A stretch of 64,000 nucleotides of DNA from Pseudognaphalium luteoalbum. Lineage: Eukaryota > Streptophyta > Magnoliopsida > Asterales > Asteraceae. The position numbers and the translations under genes were made by a program. Positions 44,992 through 56,414 of this stretch are shown here, in pieces. Numbering within the stretch: position 1 is the stretch's first letter; every line of letters starts with the position of its first letter. A model generated the notes under the pieces. It did not search any database. It was not told where the DNA came from and was given only the letters and a program-made list of their open reading frames with translations. The DNA is taken from assembly GCA_963422505.1 (NCBI GenBank), contig OY730198.1, positions 20,881,266 through 20,945,265 of the forward strand, written 5' to 3'.

Positions 44992-47900
44992 TCACTGATC
45001 TCTATGCCTTCTCTCATACTCTTCTTTCTTGTGAATCTGATTCAATATCATATATACCAAATTCTCTGCCAAATCATTGTTAAATGAGAAAAATAACTTG
45101 GCATGCTTTAAGCTCCTCAACAAACTCAGACTCATGTCATATTCTCTGTCTGTTAACATCCAAAGCATAGTAGCATCATCCAAAATCACTTGATGAACAT
45201 CTGGATTGTTGTGATATATCCATTGTCCTACAGTCTGAAAAGTGTTGAACTCAAATAAAAATCTATCTGGTTCAAACATCATTGAAATCCATGACCAAGT
45301 ACACAACTCATATACACTATCAAACTTCTTAGTACTTAATCCTTTCTCAGACCCAATCTCATACATTCTAACCAAATCTTCCCTTGTAAGCACCTTGATC
45401 AATTCCTTAAAAGACCTCCAAAATGATACAAAAGTATCTACTCTTTCAACTCTGATTTTCTCACACTTAATTGGAATTGAAAATTGTTCAATAGACCAAT
45501 CAATTATTCCAGGCAAGTTATCAGGTGGAAGTTGTACCTGAAGAGGTTGCACCACAATCACATCATTCAAATCAACTTTATTTCTTGTAGATCAGGAATT
45601 GATGCATATTCCTGCCTTAATTGCTCTTTAAGTTCAGCACTCAGTCTTTCCCATTCCTTTTCTCTTTCAATTTCTTTCTCAATTCTTTCTTTTTGTTTCT
45701 TTTCTCTATCTGCCTTCTTCTTAGCTTTCTGTTCTTCCTCTGCTCTCTTTGCTGCCTCAGGATTCAAAAATGTGTCTCTGTCCCATATCCTCTGCAGACT
45801 TTCAAGTGACATAGCATTCAATCTAGAAGTTGGAATATTCCCTCCTCTTAACTTCACAATTAAATTTCTCCTCTGTTGGGCTCTTGTTGGAGGTCTATTC
45901 CTTTTCTTAGCAGCTTTTTCATCTCTAATCTTTCTCATCTCAGCAGCTTTCTTTCTCTTAATCTGCTCTACCAAAAACTCAATATCATCAAATTTCTGCT
46001 CTTTCAGCTGAGCTTCATCCCATTCATCTACCTGAGCTTTGGTCATCTTAACAAACTGACCTGGTTCAACTTCTACATCAATCAATTCCTCCTGAAGAAC
46101 ATCAACATTAATTTCTGCATGTAATCTCTGTGCATATTCATCATCATTAACTGTAGCTTCCAGGGGCATTGATCTCTGCTTTTTCTTTTTAGGCCTTTCT
46201 TCCAAAATACCCTTACCCTTATCCTTTGGATCAATTTTGGGTAAATTTTGAGCAGGAGCAGTTGCTGCAGTAGGTTCTCTAATCTGTACAGGTGGTAAAG
46301 TTGTCCTTGTAGGGACATTTTCTGGCACTTTCTCAGCTGTAGCTTCATCATTGTTCACATTCTTATGCACATCATCATCATTCTCATTCACACCAGCATC
46401 CTCATTTTCATTCTCATTAATATTTTCCATCTCAATATCCTCATCCATCTGTTCAGGAACATTATCACCATCCAAATCATCAGTATGAACATTCCTTTTA
46501 TCACCCTTATTTGTCCAAAATTTCTTCCCCTTTTTGAAAGCATCCTTTGGAGAATCACCTTCAACTAACACATACTCCTTGCCCTCTTTCAAAACTTTAA
46601 TCACAAGTTTTTCCAGCTCAGTAAGCCTATGCTCTAAATCTGCTATCCTTTCATCTTTTTCTCTGTTCCTCCTTCTTTCCACCTTAAATTTCTCCCAAAC
46701 ATAATCAATCATTTTCGTTAATTCCAGGTTAGTTCTAGCCTTATCACCATCAGAATGTGACTCCCTAGGTGAATCATTGACATGGGCATCAAAATCTTCC
46801 TCATACCTGGTATGATCAGAAAATTCCCCTGTTTTCTTGTTACTGGGACCACCAAAATCATCTACATGAGTAGAATCATCTTCTGGTGTTGCCTCTGCTT
46901 GGGTCTTATTAATGTTACTTCTATCCTGCTCTGTATGTGGACTAGAAGCAGTAGAAGCAGCCCTTGCAGAATGGTCACCCCACTCCTTATGGACCACATG
47001 CTGTTCATGACCACTGTCATTAGACTGAGATGACTGAGCAGCATGAGCCTCAGACACCTGATGTGTAGCCCTTTTGGCTTTTCTGGTGTAGGTTGTGGTA
47101 AACTTGTTCCCTTGTTGTTGTACATTACCCCCAATTGCTGTGGGTTGAGAAGGAATGGGTTGTTCCATCCTCTCAGCAACTGGTTCAACTTCTGTTGGTG
47201 GTACAGAGGCTGTGGTGGAGGGTGCAGGAAGCATTGTTGGAAACAATGCTGTTACCCTCCCTGGAAAACATAACACCTTTAATAGAGGTATCTCTTTTCA
47301 TATTTGAAAATACTTTTGGTTTGAAAGAAGAGATAACTATAATCTTATCCAAAGCAGGCAAATCAGATATTTGACCAGTTAAAAGAATTTGCACAAACCT
47401 TGGATACATTAAAAATTTCAGTTTAGGTTGATTGATATTTCTTAGCATACCAGCAAAAATAAAGTTGGAAAAATTAAAACTTTGACCAGTAGCTAAGCAT
47501 ACCAAGGCATATGCTACATTACTGCTGAATTGTTCAAAAGATGAACGTTTTGATGATAAGCAGTGCAGTAATGTATGAATTAGAAATCTCCATTGGTATG
47601 AAAACATTGTTTTCTGAAAAACATACCCACCCAAGTTACCCTCATATCCCATTCGTTGTAAATTAGAGTATAAATCTTCATCAGAAATTGAAGTTATACC
47701 TTCTTCATCCTGAAGATGAAGAGAAGAACGAATGGATGCTTCAGTAATCACCACTTGGTGCCCAGCAACGGTGGAAACAATCTGTGGAGCACCTGCTTCT
47801 TCCTCAATCTTGGCTTTAACCCAGAACTCATTGATATGATCATGTGAAATTCTGGGTGCTACGGTTAGCGCATGGTGAATGGTAGAGTTACGCATAAAAT

Positions 47901-48009
47901 CAATGATTTCAACGTAATCATCGGCGATGGAAGGTTTTACCAGATAGGCAATCATGTTATGATCTTTGCCTAATGCAAGTTGAGGTATGGTTGATGAAGA
48001 AGAAGCCAT
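44992..48009 (-). pseudogene. Extra ORF of SIRE-like element (function unknown), two frameshifts
   Basis: ATG at 48009. Three overlapping pieces in different frames: 48009-47185 (274 codons), 47276-45567 (569) and 45570-44992 (192). The first joins the second around 47270 (FPGRVTALFPTMLP continues in the second frame) and the second joins the third near 45575, each by a one-base shift. The N-terminal 230 residues look globular (DDYVEIIDFMRNSTIHHALT, FSYQWRFLIHTLLHCLSS, ALVCLATGQSFNFSNFIF, FLMYPRFVQILL). The middle is Pro/Thr-rich, then acidic, then strongly charged coiled coil (about 45620-45780, EEEQKAKKKADREKKQ). I recall this as a protein family common in Asteraceae genomes; no enzymatic motif is seen. 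It lies in the sense direction of its own LTRs. Confidence 0.7.
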
Positions 48010-48369
48010 GATGAATTTGTGTAAGATTTGCGAGAGCAGTGATTATAGGGTTTATGAAAGCAGTGTTTATGAAAGCGTAAAGAATATGTACAAGTGTTGG
48101 GAGTATTTCTACTGTTAGTTTCAATGACCTAATTTTGAAATAAAAATCCCAATTTTAACACTAACAGTGGAAACAATTTTAAAACAGTGGAAACTGTCTT
48201 AAAACAGTGGAAACAAAAAGAAGTAACAGTATTATACATTTATGATAATAATACTAACAGTGTTACACCTAGTGAATGGAAATAACTCCTGACCAAAGGA
48301 ATTATAACTCAACACTAGTGACTGCATTAGTATTACTAACAGTAATATATTTTTTTTTTACTATCAAAA

Positions 48370-49004
48370 GCTTCAATCTTATTATTAATATAAGACGAAT
48401 ACACTAAATTGTATTAGGGTTACAAAACCTTGAAGCTGCGTGAAAAACTAAGTTAACCTAATCTAGGTTTAGGATCTCTATTTATATCTCATAGAGTCCT
48501 GCTAAACAATCTCCTATAATCATGGAAACAATTACATTCCATAATTATTCAAACTTCATTTTTCCGCCTATTCTATACATAAACAGTGTTAACTACCACA
48601 ACTATACAACCAGTGGTAATTCCTATAGAACAGTGTTAACACTTGTACAATTTACCAGACTTACCAACTAACAGTGGTAACTATCATAAACAGTGTTAAC
48701 TGTTGTAAAACAAACTAACAGTTCTAACACTCTAACAGTTGAAACTATTATTAACAGTTGTAACTCTTGCCTTCACTTCAATCTTCAATAACAGTTGTAA
48801 TCTTCTGATAACAGTGGTAACCATCACTAACAGTGATAATCTTTGAAGACTTGAACTAACAGTTGTAACTTGTGAAGACAGTGGTAACCCTTAACACTAA
48901 CAGTGTTAATACCAGTAGTAACATTAACACTAACAGTGTTAATGCCTTGTGCATTCTTCAATCAACAGTAGTAACAGTAGAAACATCAATATCAATTCCC
49001 AACA
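48370..49004 (-). repeat. 5' LTR of minus-strand copia derivative
   Basis: Minus-strand start TGTTGGGAATTGATATTG at 49004; a TATA-like GATATAAATAGAG near 48487-48475; end near 48370 (TTGAAGCTTTTGATAG). It is dense in ACTGTTAG/CTAACAGT words. The exact inner end is uncertain because no primer site follows. Confidence 0.7.
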
Positions 49005-50247
49005 GTGTGTACTCCAATTTGCTCATCAAACCGACCAAAGGAACTCTCCTTCCAATTGGTGGTCGGGGATCCCAATCGGTGGTTGAGCCTTCTGGTCCAC
49101 AAATCTTCCTAACTGATCCAGTCCAGTCCAAATCAAATAAGAACAATCAGCTTTGGACTTCACTTTTGTTTAATTTACTTTGTTTCTTGTTCATTTTCAG
49201 TTCTTTTGTGATTCAAGCTTCATTTATACACGTAATTGCAAATATTAATGGAATCAGTATCTAAAATCAAATGATTGAAATAATAATATACCAAATGGGG
49301 AAATATTTATTAAGTAGATGTAGTATTATTTGATGCTATCAATATTTTTTCAGTTACCGTTTGGGAGATATTTAATTATTAAAAACATGGGAGAAAGTGG
49401 GTTTAATGACACGTGTCACATTTCTATTGATTTCTTCATTTCGCACATAATGTTGTTGTACTTATTTGTACCTTACTCTAATATGATATGTTAATACGTT
49501 ATAATATGATATAATAAGATATGATACAATATGTTTTGATTCCATGTATTTATTACTCATATCAATACATCTAATTTCATACGACTAATCATCTATTTTA
49601 CTAAAATTCAGATTTTATAAGTATATATCATTATTACGTATCCATAAACAATAAACACATTTTTATAAGTATATATTATATACTTTTTCAAAAAAATTGA
49701 ATCAAATCTTATAATGCAATATATTTTTTCAAATTTATAATACGATACCCTTAAATTAATCTACTTCTTTAATTTACACGTGTTTTGTGTGTAGTGGTCA
49801 TGTGTATTTAAATTTTATATATATGCGTATGTTAGGATCTTTTACAACTTAATTCGTACAAAACCCAGTGTACAAGCTCATGGATATCACTAATCATTCC
49901 ATTAAACCCAATACCACATTAGAGCATATATATTAAATTTTGAGTAGGGACAAGAGCTATAATCAGTAATTTTGGTATAGTTGCGCAGTAGAGCTCCCTT
50001 CAACAATATCATACAAGATCCAACCTTCTTGGCATCATGTAAACGAGACAAGGGCTATAATCAGTAATTTTGAGTTTAATCTACTTCCGCACCTATACCT
50101 TGTAATTCTTTTATTCAAATTAAAAAAGAACTTTCGCCATTGAAAAGTTAAATTGCATTGTTATTTCACACTGTAAGATATAAACATGTTCTTGTGTTTA
50201 ATAAGTGGTTACTTGTGTTCTTGTCAAGTTAACATAAGTAATTTATG
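49005..50247. other. AT-rich spacer
   Basis: No gene established. A short open stretch at 49010-49150 has fairly even codon use but no domain I recognise. 49370-49540 is an inverted divergent copy of 35870-36010. GACAAG(A/G)GCTATAATCAG recurs at 49949 and 50047. Confidence 0.35.
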
Positions 50248-50711
50248 TTGGAATAGTCTCCAAGTTTATAACTAATTGATAAGGATATTATTAAAAGTAG
50301 AATCCTTTTTGGGTTACCCTCAATAACAGTTAAGAGAAATTAATAAGGAATAATATTAATTGGTATTAATATTATATTATATTAATTAGTTTATTATATT
50401 ATTAAATAAGTAAATTAATTAAATGGTGGAAGATAAAAAACCAATCCAACCGCTGGTTGGAAGGTTCAACCGGCGGCTAGGATTAGGGTTTTGAAGTCGG
50501 TGAACACGCGGGTCAGATCTCGGGAACTTAGGCAGAAAGTAAGCCCAACCGTCAGCTGGAATGTCCAACAGACGGTTGGAAGTCAAAATCTGCAAAACTG
50601 AGTGTTTTCACTCCTTGTATACATAGGAGTCAAACCTATACCTTATGATATATGGATTTTCAGTTTACATACGAAAATTATCTTTGAGGTTCTTGGGTGT
50701 GAAGCATTAGA
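50248..50711 (+). repeat. Possible copia LTR fragment
   Basis: Starts TGTTGGAATAGTCTCC, a form common for plant copia LTRs, and contains CAACCG(C/G)CGG-like words at 50450-50580 and a short leader-like end. It is interrupted by the CACTA terminus at 50712. No primer site or partner LTR is seen. Confidence 0.35.
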
Positions 50712-50940
50712 CACTACTACAAAATCCCAAAAGGCACACGGTGAAAATCATATCTGGACCACGAAAAACGAGGGGTGAGCTAAGGGGGGAGAAGTCTATT
50801 TGCACAGCAAAAGGACCACGGCCCGAAATTCATGGTCTAATAACCACATGGACCACGGTTATTCTTACATAACCGCAGACAGCAATGGCACGGCCAAACT
50901 GTCGGACCACGGCTCTGCGTGTGGGAACCGTGGTCCGCTT
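50712..50940. repeat. CACTA terminal and subterminal repeats
   Basis: Terminal CACTACTACAAAAT followed by five GGACCACG/CCGTGGTCC motifs in about 180 bp, the usual transposase-binding layout at CACTA ends. Confidence 0.75.
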
Positions 50941-51785
50941 TAATTTATTTATTAAAAAAAAATTAGATCCACCACTGTTCTCATAATGGACCGTGAGTTT
51001 TTTTAAAAGATTTTTTTTACTAAACTAGTTTCTAAACTCGTTTCAAGCAGTATTTCTAACTCAAATAATTTCATCATATTAAAACAATAGTCGAGATGCC
51101 CTCACCCCTCGGTAGTACTCTTTTATCAAATGGTGTTGCGTAAACTTAGCTATTTTGATCTTGAAAGAATCATAGGCCGGGCACATGTTTATGTTGTTCT
51201 ACCACCCCACCAAGGGGTGTTTGGGATTGCTTAAATAAGCGTTTATCTGCTTATTTGCTTAATTTAATAGGAGATAAGCAGATCCAAACACCTCTATGAA
51301 AACTGCTTATCTACTTACTACCTAAGGAATAAAAATAAGTAAGGGATCACCTACTTATTTTTTAAGCATACAAGTGCTTAGAAATAAGCAAACCCAAACA
51401 CCCCTTACCCACCGTGAATATTTTTGTAACCATCATATGTATTCAAGATTCTAAGCATATAATTAGCATTTTAGTACATAATTAAGAAGTTAAGAATTCA
51501 AAAAATATGTAAATCATTCAAGTAAAAGGCATAACGTATTCACCTATTCATAATAAAATAATTTGTTGTTGGAACCATGTACACTACCTCTGCACTACAT
51601 GATCGAGGTCTCTTTGCGATAATGGAGCTTTGCTTTTTCACAGTTCTGAAACATATTCATATTAATTAAAAAGAAAAATGTTATATGATGAAAGATAAAA
51701 TTTATTTAAAGGAACTGAATGTACATAAATAATTCTTACACTTGCTGGAAAATCGAACTGTTGGTCAGTTAGGAAGTAAAAAATC

Positions 51786-53251
51786 TAATACATGACATAA
51801 TATCCACATTCCCATCCTCCTTTTTGTTAATTACACGAATCAACCCAAGTATTGTCAGGTAACATGGAAAACATCTGCATCCATACATTGAGAATTATAA
51901 TGAAGCAAAGTGTTAGTTTTAATAATAAGATGTGCATATTTCTATCTTTATATGTTAAAAAGAATACTTACTCGTTAAGACACTTCACGATTCCGTAATG
52001 TTTTGTCATATCATATTTGGAAGGGCGCACAATGGAGTCGAGTATGTAAACCTGATTTGTCTCAAGGTGTAAAATGAACAATGTCCAGTGTTTACTGTTG
52101 AAATTTAATTATACATTGTTAGTATATAAAAATAAACACACACACTAGCTAGAAATTAAGTTAACATCGTACCCCTGCCAATACGGTGCTAACACAATGC
52201 TCTTTTGTTTCCTTGTATGATATTCCACTGACTGACGGATAAAGTTTGCAACACTTACTGCCCCCGCTCTCTCTATTTGTTGAAAGTGAATACCGGAGGG
52301 GTTCAAAAATCCACATTTGTTGTTCGGGTATGCAGAATTTTGTCTACAAAAGTGAAGCGCACTAAAACACATATTACAAGAGTTAGAAAACAAGTGATAT
52401 GATCATTCTTATCTTAATCTTATCTTATCTTATCCCTTAAAAGAATACTTACTGGAGGAAAAACAAAAGGATCCTGATGTCGGCTTCCCCATTCGTCACA
52501 AACTCCTTAAGATCAGCAACAACAATGTCCAACTCGATAACTTCATCCACAAAAACTCTGGGATCGATATATACATTCATGTTTGGATACGTGGTTGCTT
52601 TAGCCCAAACATTTTTCGCAACCGCCGGCTTCGAGTTTAAAATTTTCATTTGAGAAGTTGTTAAAACATGGTCGGTACATGCGGATGGGCATGGTGGTAG
52701 TGCTTGTTTGACTACCACAACAGTTTCTGGCACCGAGGGGGGTGCTTGTGGGGGTGTCGCAACAGATTCTGGCACCGTGAGGGGAGCTTGTTTCGTGGGC
52801 ACAACAGTTTCCTCACTAGGCACCTCATCCCGTACAGGGTTAGGACTGCGCCCTTTAGGACTCGGGACAACATCAGGCTCCGCGGACGACTCTCTCCCAT
52901 CCTAGTAACAAATTAAATTGAAAGTGTTTATTGTTACGGCAGTCATAGAAAAATTTAACATACGATACTTAAAGATAATCAATGTGTATGTACCTCAGAA
53001 AATTCAATAAATGAACGTGGCCATTGAACTAAACTGTTACTGGCTTCCTGTAAGAAAGTCATTCTAGCAGCTGGCTTAGGAAGTCTCATCATCCTGAATC
53101 CATCCTTAATTTTCCCAATTTGTACCCGTAGATAATCTGGTGGCATAGACACCCCTTGTACCTGCCCGTCCCCCTGAATATAAGCCTTTCCTCTCGCAAC
53201 AAGCTTCCTTTGAAACCCGAATTCCGCGAACAACCTGCATGCGGTGGGTTC
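51786..53251 (-). pseudogene. CACTA-borne Ulp1-like cysteine protease (C48), decayed, five visible exons
   Basis: Minus-strand exons, with introns inferred from GT/AG sites and matching phases: 53251-52994 (LARGKAYIQGDGQVQG... to WPRSFIEFSE, the DUF8039-like domain); 52902-52454 (Pro-rich linker, then VFVDEVIELDIVVADLKEF); 52343-52173 (CGFLNPSGIHF to VLAPYWQG); 52094-about 51973 (KHWTLFILHLETNQVYILD, with the protease His and Asp, then PSKYDMTKHYGIVKCLNE); about 51874-51786 (LPDNTWVDSC to KGGWECGYYVMY, with the catalytic Cys at 51806-51808). An in-frame TAA at 51827-51829 sits six codons upstream of that Cys, and the last splice junction is out of phase by one base, so the gene looks dead. 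Such proteases cleave SUMO-like proteins; their role in CACTA elements is not settled. Confidence 0.7.
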
Positions 53252-53339
53252 CTACAATGAAATGGATTGGATATATATTAGTTGATGTAAAATTATATTT
53301 TTGTGGTAAAAACATATCATAGTAGTTAAATTATTTGAT

Positions 53340-53858
53340 TATCAATAAATCTTCAAAAGGATGAAACTCTGACCCAACACTCCTCCTCCTCATATCTTCA
53401 ACCTCCCTAGATGACTCCTCTCCCGGTCATACTTCCCTATCTTCAACCTCCATCCTTCCCCGATCCATCCTCTCTAACTCAGCCACCCTTCTTTCTAACA
53501 TCTCAATTTGTTGCGTCGCGGTTGCTTATCAATTGCCTTTGTGAAGCCGATAGTGTGCCCCACCACCCTTGTTCTTCCGGGGTGCTCTTTTCTCATGACT
53601 TCCCATATGACATCTTTTCCTTAGGGATCCGGAAACTCATGCAACTCCTTGTCCTTCTTGATATGTTTGAACCAATAAAAAGTTTATGTTCTAATTTTAT
53701 AAGAGATATAAATAAGTAATAAAATTTCAAAGTAAACATAGGTGATCATACCAATTCCTCCACAGTTAGAACAATAGCCTCAACTATAATCAACCGTCCT
53801 TGATTATCTCCACAGCGAGCCCTGCTGTACATAAACACCCACTTAATGTGAACCCTGT
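53340..53858 (-). pseudogene. En/Spm transposase-associated remnant
   Basis: Minus-strand fragments LHEFPDP, DVIWEVMRKEHPGRTRVVGH and a charged tail with coiled-coil character (MLERRVAELERMDR) resemble the plant En/Spm (Ptta) transposase domain. They fall in more than one frame with stops. It is upstream of the protease exons and cut by the AthD LTR at 53859. Confidence 0.45.
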
Positions 53859-56414
53859 TGATGCCGCCTGAAGCGTCGGTGTCGTTGATGGTAACTAATT
53901 GGGCGCCAACAGGGTTTTTAAAATTTATAAATAGTGGGGCTTAAATTATATGAACTACCTACTCTGGTTAGTAAGCGGTAAGTATAACCTAAGATCGTTC
54001 TATGAATCGAAACGTTTGGGTGATTAAAGCTGGTGCTTTCGGTAGAGAAGTATTTAGGATGGAACAAAGTAGGTAGGTTTGGGGGTTTTTTAAACTAAGG
54101 ACAAATAATTAATGTGCAGGAAAGTAAATTGCAGGAAATTAAAATACATGAAATCAGATAAAGATAAATATGTGATTGTTGAGATTTCGATAATTAATGT
54201 TTCAGGATGATATCCTAAATAGGGACAAAAATTAATATAATAAGTAAACTATTAGGTGTAAACTCTAGAACCCTACCAACTAAATTTCCCATTGGCATGT
54301 CACTAGGAACTAGGTTATCATGATTCTGATCGGAGCAATACGCCAACTTCCAATACTTATCTGGTTAAGAGATAAGCAACATATTTTGGTTTTATACCGA
54401 GGTGCATGAATCAGTGGCGTATCATCTCATAGGTCCGACCGTTCTTAACCCCTAAGATAGTTTACTGTTCTATTAGCATGCAGATTAATAACTTTGTATG
54501 TTTAGACCACCGATTTTATAAGACCTAGAGGTTTAAGTATCCTAAGTCACTTGGACTTTCACTTTCATTCCTAAGTCTTATTTATAATTATTTAGATTCC
54601 GATTTCTTCGACTTATGACTTAAATATCTCCTTTTCAAACAGTTATACATCCCTGGATTATTCGCAGTTTATTAAAAACGTGTTTCATATGCAGACCATG
54701 CCTTTCAGTAATTAGACCGTGTACTTTACATGGTAGTTTCACGGCTTCTTACGTCCAACATGCGGTCAAGAGTAATTGACAGTGAAAATGACACTCTAAA
54801 CTAATTAAAAGTAAAGCAATGCGGAAATTTAAACCTAATATATACAACGAGAGGTTTCATTGTGTCTTACTTATTGCATGTAATGGGCACAGATAACTAC
54901 TTACCATAATTATGGTTGAGCAGGTCCTAATTACTAGGTTGCAGTCACGTGCATAACTAGAAAGGGTACTCCATAGATTAAACTTAAGTTCATAAGGTTT
55001 TAACGGTATAGGGGTTACTAATTCCTATTTTGTCTAAACGTATTTTACGAACATTACTTTACAGTGTGTTGACTTTCGTAGGATATACCAGTTAGTTGTG
55101 AAGTTGTATTATCCTTTTTGGAATTCCAACTGTTAAACCAGAGCTGATTCCAGTGATATGATTACATTCGGTCATTTATGACTTCCATACATTTGTACTT
55201 TGCTCGAAAGCATTTCCAGTACTATATCGAATAAACAGTCGAATAGGGGCCATCATATCATTTTATGATTGTCGTGCACTAATTATATAATGTCATCCCT
55301 ACTTATAATATTTACATCATCAACAATCACAATAATAAACTACTCGCAATTCATGGCAACAAATAAATCACATACCAAGTAATAATACATATTTAAAATA
55401 CGAAATAAAACAAGTATGATAAAAGTTTAGATATCACCCGGAAATAAATGCGTAGCAGCGTATTATTATGCTTGACAACTCTTTCACACATACAAAGGTT
55501 TATCTACGAATCCCTATCGTTCGTTCTAGCTCCTATATTAATCCGTAGATTAATTACAATAAGTCTAGAATGAGAAAAACTATAAAATGCAAGAGAATTG
55601 AGATTTGTGAGGAGTGTATATGAGAGTGTGAGTGAGTGTGTCTTGAAATGAATCATGGAGGCTCCTATTTATAGGAGAAAATGGGTGCATCTTAGTAACT
55701 TGGGGCACATATTAGCAAAAGGTGGAAAAGATGCTAGCATATGTACCCTAAAGCGCGTAAAGGTCTAGCACGTGTACCCTGAAGTTGCGGAAAAAGTATA
55801 GCACGTGTACCCTATGAGTACGGGTGAGGATGGAAAAGTGCACGTGGGATGGGGGGTGGCCAGCCGGCGCCGCCACCATGGTGGCCGGCGGCGGCTGCCA
55901 CCTGCCCTCCCTGGTTCTCCGTCTTTCGCCTCGTTACTTGATTCGTGCGTATCTCCTTCGTTATGCATCCTTTCGCGTTGATTCTTTTTGCGTTGGATTT
56001 GTTTTTCAAAAACGAAGACTTTGATGAAAAGAAATCCCAAAATATGTGTCTGATCTTTAGATATCTTGTACGAATCTTTTGAATCTTCCGGCGTACGTAG
56101 AATCTTCATTCTTCATCCGTTTTTGTTGATTCTTCTTCTGTTAGATTAGTATTTTGAAAACGAATATCTTGGATAATAGAAATCTCAATGATGGGTACCT
56201 TTTCCTTTAAATCTTTTCTTGATGTCTTAGAATCTTCAAACGTGCGTGGAATCTTTGTTTTTCGTCCGTTTTGCATGATTTTTCTCGTGCACCTCTATTT
56301 TACCTTCTTGACAAAGTTTCATTGATTTGGACATTATCTGAGCTTATTTGCCAAGTATTGTTCCAGAATGAGAGAGATAGCGGTAGTAAAAACGTAACTT
56401 TTTACGCAATATCA
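53859..56414 (-). repeat. AthD 3' LTR (2556 bp)
   Basis: Minus-strand start TGATATTGCGTAAAAAGT at 56414 and end GGCGGCATCA at 53859. A TATA box (TATAAATA on minus, near 55672-55665) precedes a leader with TTTCAAGACACACTC. It aligns in the opposite orientation with the AthB LTR at 9620-12012. Confidence 0.78.

Larger units (their letters stand above)
44478..49004 (-). mobile_element. SIRE-like copia derivative, minus strand (extra ORF only)
   Basis: Read on the minus strand: 5' LTR (49004 to about 48370), extra ORF in three frames (48009 to 44992), a polypurine tract (44917-44902) and a 3' LTR starting TGTTGGGAATTG at 44901. Gag and pol are absent and no tRNA-Met primer site is seen after the 5' LTR. 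So this is a gag-pol-deleted derivative that kept the opposite set of parts from the plus-strand derivative next to it. The 3' LTR is truncated at 44478 and lacks about 150 bp found in the 5' LTR. Confidence 0.75.
50712..53858. mobile_element. CACTA (En/Spm) transposon, one end
   Basis: Begins with the terminal sequence CACTACTACAAAAT at 50712. Subterminal GGACCACG motifs lie at 50756, 50813, 50850 and 50904, with one inverted at 50928. Inside, on the minus strand, are remnants of an En/Spm-type transposase-associated segment and a Ulp1-like protease gene, cargo known from plant CACTA elements. The other end is not in the window; AthD inserted at 53859 cuts the element. Confidence 0.75.

Noticed and set aside
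45484..46124. Plus-strand Ser/Phe/Leu-rich frames
   Set aside because: Mirror image of the charged coiled-coil region of the minus-strand extra ORF.
49010..49262. Possible host exon fragment with a hydrophobic C terminus
   Set aside because: No domain recognised, part of the frame is LTR sequence, and no splice structure is established.
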